Shown here: positions 62,721 through 64,000 of the stretch, piece after piece
Layout: every line of letters begins with the position of its first letter
Numbering within the stretch: position 1 is the stretch's first letter
Assembly (NCBI RefSeq): GCF_019916085.1
Contig: NZ_CP049834.1
Location: forward strand, 1,564,501 to 1,628,500
From: Aquirufa lenticrescens
Lineage (GTDB): Bacteria; Bacteroidota; Bacteroidia; Cytophagales; Spirosomataceae
DNA length: 64,000 nt
Reading direction: 5' to 3'
Translations under genes and position numbers: made by a program
Notes under the pieces: generated by a model
What the model saw: the letters and a program-made list of their open reading frames with translations, nothing else
Databases searched by the model: none
What the model was told of the DNA's origin: nothing

Positions 62721-63656
62721 TTACATATAGGACGCGCTCTCGATTACCTGCGTTTTCCCGTTTTTAGTGATGGTGTAATTAAATCCTTTTTGGATGGCAT
62801 AAGCGCCATATTCTCCTTTTTTATTGAGGGCCAAATACCCGATTTGGAATTCCTTGTATTTATAACGTTTCACAATCCGCATCACGGCCTCTTCACAGGC
62901 CTTTTGTGGTGACATGCCTTGTCTCATTAATTCAACAATTAAGAAAGATCCTAAAGTCTTCATGACGAATTCTCCCAATCCCGTCGCACAAGCTCCGCCT
63001 ACCTCATCATCGCAAAAAACAGCTCCGCCGATGATAGGGGAGTCACCAATACGACCGTGCATTTTAAACGCCAAACCACTCGTCGTACAAGCGCCGGCAA
63101 TTTCGCCTGCTTTTCCAATGCCTAATAAACCGATCGTATCGTGTCGTTCAATATTAATAACTGGCTCGTATTTGGATTCTTTTTTCCATTCTTCCCAGGC
63201 TTTTTTAGAGCTCTCCGTTAACAGATTCTCTACTTTAAATCCTTGCTCTAAGGCAAATTTTAACGCGCCTGCACCTGATAGCATCACATGCGGCGTTTTT
63301 TCCATCACCGCTCTTGCCACTGAAATAGGGTGCATAATACCCTCTAAAAAGGTTACAGAACCTGCATTCCCCAAATGATCCATGATGCAAGCGTCTAACG
63401 TAACGTGGCCATCGCGATCAGGATAACCACCGTAACCCACCGAAGTGTCGTTTGGATCTGCTTCCGGGATGCGTGCACCAGCTTCGACGCCATCGAGCGC
63501 TTTGCCCGTTTCCATCAATTTATTCCAACCCGCGATGGTCGCTTTTTCATTTTTCCAAGTCGCTATAATGAGCGGTTCGGAAGTTTTTGCCTGGGCGGTT
63601 GCGCCTAGGCTGGCGCCTAGCAGGGTGGATGTTTGAAGGAAGGTACGTCTTTTCAT
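62721..63656 (-). CDS. N4-(beta-N-acetylglucosaminyl)-L-asparaginase (glycosylasparaginase)
   Basis: The 311-residue Ntn-hydrolase is made as a precursor; the nucleophile Thr is freed by self-cleavage before HDTIGLLG (at about residue 170). It splits the GlcNAc-Asn bond of glycoprotein fragments. The N-terminus has a Tat-like signal (MKRRTFLQTSTLLGASLGATAQA). SGLAFKMHGRIGDSPIIGGAVF and GACATGLGE complete the active site. It lies 8 bp upstream of the glycogen synthase gene, probably in one operon. Confidence 0.93.
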   Translation of the reverse strand: MKRRTFLQTSTLLGASLGATAQAKTSEPLIIATWKNEKATIAGWNKLMETGKALDGVEAGARIPEADPNDTSVGYGGYPDRDGHVTLDACIMDHLGNAGSVTFLEGIMHPISVARAVMEKTPHVMLSGAGALKFALEQGFKVENLLTESSKKAWEEWKKESKYEPVINIERHDTIGLLGIGKAGEIAGACTTSGLAFKMHGRIGDSPIIGGAVFCDDEVGGACATGLGEFVMKTLGSFLIVELMRQGMSPQKACEEAVMRIVKRYKYKEFQIGYLALNKKGEYGAYAIQKGFNYTITKNGKTQVIESASYM

Positions 63657-63766
63657 ATAGCTTTAAAGATAATTTATTTGGGTGTAATGCAACAATTTTG
63701 TAAAATTGTCTTTCTAAAATAGAAAAAAATCTTCGGATATTTCATTTATCTACCCCTATTTCATCA

Positions 63767-64000
63767 ATGAAAATCATTAAATCTGCTTTTCCTTTGGTAA
63801 TCGCCCTGTTTTTAACCTATGCGATGAACCAAAGCTGGGGAACTATTCCTCCCATTGGAAAAATATTCAGTCCTTTTCACGGCTTTTGGATGAATGCCGA
63901 AAGCCCAGATTCAGGCGAACCCACAGAAGAAACCTTGCAAATCGAGGGATTACATCAACCCGTTCAAGTCGTTTATGACGAGATGGGCGTGCCGCACGTT
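63767..64000 (+). CDS. Penicillin acylase family protein, cut by window edge
   Basis: From the ATG at 63767 an open frame of 78 codons runs to the end of the window. It starts with a membrane or signal segment (MKIIKSAFPLVIALFLTYAM) and reaches VQVVYDEMGVPHV, the N-terminal strand of penicillin amidase (Ntn-hydrolase S45) proteins. The nucleophile Ser region is outside the window. It is divergent from the asparaginase gene by 110 bp. Confidence 0.75.
   Translation, partial: MKIIKSAFPLVIALFLTYAMNQSWGTIPPIGKIFSPFHGFWMNAESPDSGEPTEETLQIEGLHQPVQVVYDEMGVPHV

Overview
The window looks like a chromosome segment of a carotenoid-making member of the Bacteroidota, most likely order Cytophagales (a freshwater, Aquirufa- or Spirosoma-like lineage; this is an inference from gene content). 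Supporting signs are TAnnTTTG-type -7 promoter elements, almost no Shine-Dalgarno sequences before genes, a long type-2-like isoleucyl-tRNA synthetase, a GT3 (eukaryote-like) glycogen synthase, the TPR / DUF4292 / EnvC gene trio, a TonB receptor with an N-terminal carboxypeptidase-regulatory-like domain, and a tRNA gene without encoded CCA.

Layout. 1-12.2 kb is core metabolism: the start of a secreted Ig/PKD-like protein cut by the window edge, a sugar isomerase, nuoL-nuoM, divergent moaD/moaA, a heptose-phosphate kinase, the sulfite reductase / siroheme methyltransferase / RidA operon, and a secreted S10 peptidase. A tRNA-Ser(GGA) at 12.15 kb is followed by an AT-rich accessory island (about 12.3-21.8 kb). 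The island holds a four-gene operon (DUF4258, small HTH, ExoX-C-like, unknown), a retron (msr-msd RNA plus reverse transcriptase plus a HEPN-like and an unknown protein), a WYL-domain regulator, an orphan 125-aa protein and a large Hsp90/sacsin-like ATPase with a nuclease-like C-terminus. Three copies of one dyad-symmetric site (TRTGCA-N7-TGCATA) sit upstream of the DUF4258 operon, the WYL gene and the orphan gene, which suggests a single WYL-controlled defence regulon.

21.8-29.9 kb carries a VWA protein pair, a sigma factor with two unknown partners, a TPR-aspartic protease fusion, small membrane proteins, a GH25 lysozyme and a DUF6364/PIN toxin-antitoxin pair with a visible operator. From 29.9 kb to the end the content is mostly housekeeping: lpdA, prfB with its programmed +1 frameshift, a DksA-like / holin-like stress cluster, pnuC-nth, an ECF sigma, pdxJ-asd, a 5-formyl-THF cyclo-ligase, ileS, the TPR-DUF4292-EnvC trio, a TonB receptor, an ECF sigma followed by crtI-crtB, a TauE-type permease, a Kir-type channel, an M1 peptidase, xylA with a GH106-like hydrolase and an AlkD-like protein, a GT3 glycogen synthase, a glycosylasparaginase, and the first 78 codons of a penicillin-acylase family protein cut by the window edge.

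The most novel part is the 12.3-21.8 kb island: a complete retron architecture with unusual accessory proteins next to a WYL gene whose probable operators can be read directly from the sequence.
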